From CAZMNF01 sp964567595 (GTDB taxonomy: Bacteria; Bipolaricaulota; Bipolaricaulia; RBG-16-55-9): DNA of 22,355 bases. The stretch covers positions 1-22,355 of the forward strand of contig CAZMNF010000034.1 in NCBI GenBank assembly GCA_964567595.1, read 5' to 3'. Shown piece by piece: positions 20,888-22,355 of the stretch (position 1 is its first letter; every line of letters begins with the position of its first letter). The position numbers and the translations under genes are program-made. A model generated the notes under the pieces. That model had not been told where the DNA came from and did not search any database. It saw only the letters and a list, made by a program, of their open reading frames with translations.

Positions 20888-20916
20888 TTGGATGTCCCTA
20901 TATCTGTAGGGATATT
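20888..20916 (+). promoter_or_regulatory. Candidate promoter of the NarL-type kinase/regulator operon
   Basis: TTGGAT (20888-20893), a 17-base spacer, then GATATT (20911-20916), about 44 bases before the kinase ATG. The alternating half-site array covers its spacer and -10, which would suit autorepression. A minus-strand -10 (TTTATC near 20868-20873) may serve the divergent gene. Confidence 0.4.
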
Positions 20917-20924
20917 TGTCCCTA
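20895..20924. promoter_or_regulatory. Three alternating hexamer half-sites, probable operator
   Basis: TCCCTA (20895-20900), TATCTG, TAGGGA (20907-20912), TATTTG, TCCCTA (20919-20924): three copies of one hexamer in alternating orientation, each 12 bases apart, with nearly identical spacers. Each adjacent pair is a perfect inverted repeat. It lies between the YtkA-like gene and the NarL-type kinase gene. Confidence 0.7.
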
Positions 20925-20960
20925 GTGGCACGGAAGCGCGAACGATACGATGAGCGCGAG

Positions 20961-21875
20961 ATGTCCTTTTTCCAGCGCTCGACCCGCGAGCAGGTAGTGC
21001 TACTGCGCCGCCTGCTGCCCGCTGCCATCCTGATCGTCGTCCTGGGCTATCAGCTTTACTTCGTCCGCCACATCCACGAGCTGGGCGCCACGTATCACTA
21101 CCTGGTGGAGATCGCGTTTTACGGATTGGCCGGCCCGGCCGTGACGTGGGGCGTCTTGGCCTGGATCGAACGCCAACTTCGCTCCAAGGAACGGGCGGAG
21201 GAGCGAGCCGAGCGCGAGCGCGAGCGCCGAGAGCAAGCGGTCAGAGATGAGCGGGCCCGCATTGCCCGCGAGATCCACGAGGGCGTCGCGCAGAACCTGT
21301 ACTTCCTCGGCCTGCAGCTGGATGTGGCGAAGAAGCTCGCCCACGATCATCCCGAGCGCGTCGAGGCGGAACTGGCCGAGTTCCGGTCGCTATTGAGCGA
21401 ATCAATCGCCGACCTACGCAGGCTCATCTGGGCGTTACGGCCGGTCGAACTGGAAGAACTCGGGCCAATTGAGGCCGTTCGACGCTTGAGTGCCGACCTC
21501 GAGAACAAGGTCGATCTGGACGTGGAGGTGTCGGTCCATGGCAGCGAACGGCGCTTCGATCCGGAACTGGAAGGGACGCTCTATCGCCTCGTCCAAGAGT
21601 CCCTCAACAACGTCGCCAAACACGCCGAAGCCGAGCATGCCTGGGTGACGTTCGCCCTCAACGACGCTCAGATTGAAGCAAGCATCCGCGACGACGGCCG
21701 TGGGTTTGACGCGGACGCGGCCATGCACAACGGCGACGGGCTTGGCTTACGCCATCTCCGGGAGCGCGTCGAGAATCTTGGTGGATCCTTCGCCATCAAT
21801 TCTTCCGCAGACGGGACGCAGGTCGCGGCTGTGCTTCCGCTGAATGCGGGGCAATCCGGGGAGCCCCCTCGATGA
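20961..21875 (+). CDS. NarL/DesK-type sensor histidine kinase (HisKA_3)
   Basis: This 304-residue kinase has two membrane segments (about 18-36 and 46-69) with a very short outside loop. A charged coiled coil follows (about 72-100). The HisKA_3 dimer domain has phosphoacceptor His106 in ARIAREIHEGVAQNLYFLGLQL. The HATPase has N-box VQESLNNVAKHAEA, G1 DDGRGFD and G2 GDGLGLRHLRERV. With almost no extracytoplasmic domain, it probably senses through the membrane or a partner protein. I chose ATG 20961 because it immediately precedes the first basic segment; TTG 20916 would place the operator within the coding region. The stop overlaps the regulator start by four bases. The divergent neighbours suggest an envelope metal or redox signal (inference). 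Confidence 0.94.
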   Translation: MSFFQRSTREQVVLLRRLLPAAILIVVLGYQLYFVRHIHELGATYHYLVEIAFYGLAGPAVTWGVLAWIERQLRSKERAEERAERERERREQAVRDERARIAREIHEGVAQNLYFLGLQLDVAKKLAHDHPERVEAELAEFRSLLSESIADLRRLIWALRPVELEELGPIEAVRRLSADLENKVDLDVEVSVHGSERRFDPELEGTLYRLVQESLNNVAKHAEAEHAWVTFALNDAQIEASIRDDGRGFDADAAMHNGDGLGLRHLRERVENLGGSFAINSSADGTQVAAVLPLNAGQSGEPPR

Positions 21876-22355
21876 TTGAACTGCTCATTGCTGACGATCA
21901 CAAGCTGGTTCGACAGGGACTTGGTCGTTTGCTCAACATTGAGGACGACATCCACGTCGTTGATGAAGCAATCGACGGCGAGGAAGCTTACCAGCGCGTC
22001 CGCTATTTCCAGCCCAACGTGGTCCTCATGGACATTCACATGCCGGGCACCGACGGCATCACCGCCACCCAGCGGATCCATCGCCAATTCCCCGAAGTCA
22101 ACGTCATCATCCTGACCATGTACGGCGACGAGGACCATCTCTTCCAAGCTGTCAAGGCGGGCGCCAAAGGGTATGTTCACAAGGACACCGGCTCGGAGAC
22201 CCTCCTCGAGACCATCCGAGCCGTTCACGCAGGAGAAGCCTGGCTCGACCCTTCAATAGCCCGCAAGATGCTGGACGAGTTCCGCAAAATCAGTGATCCG
22301 ACCGCTCACGAGCACGCCGTCCACCTCACCCGCCGCGAGCGCGAGATCCTCGAAC
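21872..22355 (+). CDS. NarL/FixJ-family response regulator (3' end outside the window)
   Basis: About 161 residues are visible. The receiver domain (1-120) has the acidic pair Asp8-Asp9 (LIADDHKLVRQG), phosphoacceptor Asp54 (VVLMDIHMPGTDG), Thr in IILTMYGDED and Lys in KGYVHKDTG. The LuxR-type helix-turn-helix begins with LTRREREILE and is cut by the window end. Start ATG 21872 overlaps the kinase stop (ATGA), so the two form a cognate pair. Regulators of this class bind inverted repeats of short half-sites; the array at 20895-20924 in the operon's own promoter is the obvious candidate target. Family is certain; targets are inferred. Confidence 0.95.
   Translation, partial: MIELLIADDHKLVRQGLGRLLNIEDDIHVVDEAIDGEEAYQRVRYFQPNVVLMDIHMPGTDGITATQRIHRQFPEVNVIILTMYGDEDHLFQAVKAGAKGYVHKDTGSETLLETIRAVHAGEAWLDPSIARKMLDEFRKISDPTAHEHAVHLTRREREILE

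Noticed and set aside
20916..20960. TTG 20916 as start of the NarL-type kinase
   Set aside because: It would place the last TCCCTA half-site and the likely transcription start within the coding region; ATG 20961 fits the membrane topology.

Overview
The window is GC-rich (by eye about 60-65%) and densely coded, and it reads as chromosome of an aerobic, probably diderm bacterium. Signs of a diderm are a small predicted outer-membrane barrel ending in Phe (1467-1949), a Tat-exported cupredoxin and several Sec-exported metal-binding proteins. No rRNA, tRNA, CRISPR array, insertion sequence or integrase was recognised. Many proteins are acidic, but I cannot assign a phylum. No gene-free stretch exceeds 300 bases; the longest is about 265 bases (19526-19791).

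Left part (1-7568), mostly housekeeping. A low-molecular-weight phosphatase and a fructosamine/ribulosamine kinase (cut by the window edge) form a translationally coupled protein-deglycation pair. Next come the small barrel protein, a short charged helical protein, a rhomboid protease with zinc-ribbon-like N-terminus, and an SPFH/band-7 protein. Divergent from these are a DUF2007-like protein and an NfeD-type membrane serine protease; a 15-bp palindrome lies between the divergent genes. An SDR-family reductase closes this part.

Middle and right part (7590-22355), a long metal-handling island that I read as copper and/or silver homeostasis. (a) A five-gene minus-strand operon: DUF302 protein, YVTN beta-propeller, small membrane protein, OmpR-type regulator, and a histidine kinase whose extracytoplasmic loop is Met-rich. 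(b) A second minus-strand group: DUF411 protein, PepSY-like secreted protein and a Met/His-rich periplasmic protein. Three direct repeats at exact 11-bp spacing, the classic layout for an OmpR/PhoB regulator, sit in front of the PepSY-like gene. (c) Two divergent Cys-rich small exported proteins and a Crp/Fnr-type regulator. (d) A plastocyanin-like protein overlapping a CopB-type (CPH) P1B ATPase, with a third small His/Cys-rich exported protein upstream. (e) A cupredoxin gene broken by an apparent +1 shift in a G4 run and also lacking the copper-ligand Cys. (f) A Tat-exported cupredoxin and a YtkA/FixH-like periplasmic protein. (g) A divergent NarL-type kinase/regulator pair with three alternating TCCCTA/TAGGGA half-sites in its promoter, the regulator being cut by the window end.

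Working model (inference): the two two-component systems sense envelope metal or redox state. The first probably drives the Met-rich/PepSY genes through the 11-bp repeats. The second probably controls itself and the YtkA/cupredoxin genes through the alternating half-sites. Cupredoxins, DUF411 and Met/His-rich proteins would bind periplasmic copper while the CPH ATPase exports it. Within the window there is no CusCBA efflux system, multicopper oxidase or CueR/CsoR regulator, so this is not a standard copper locus.
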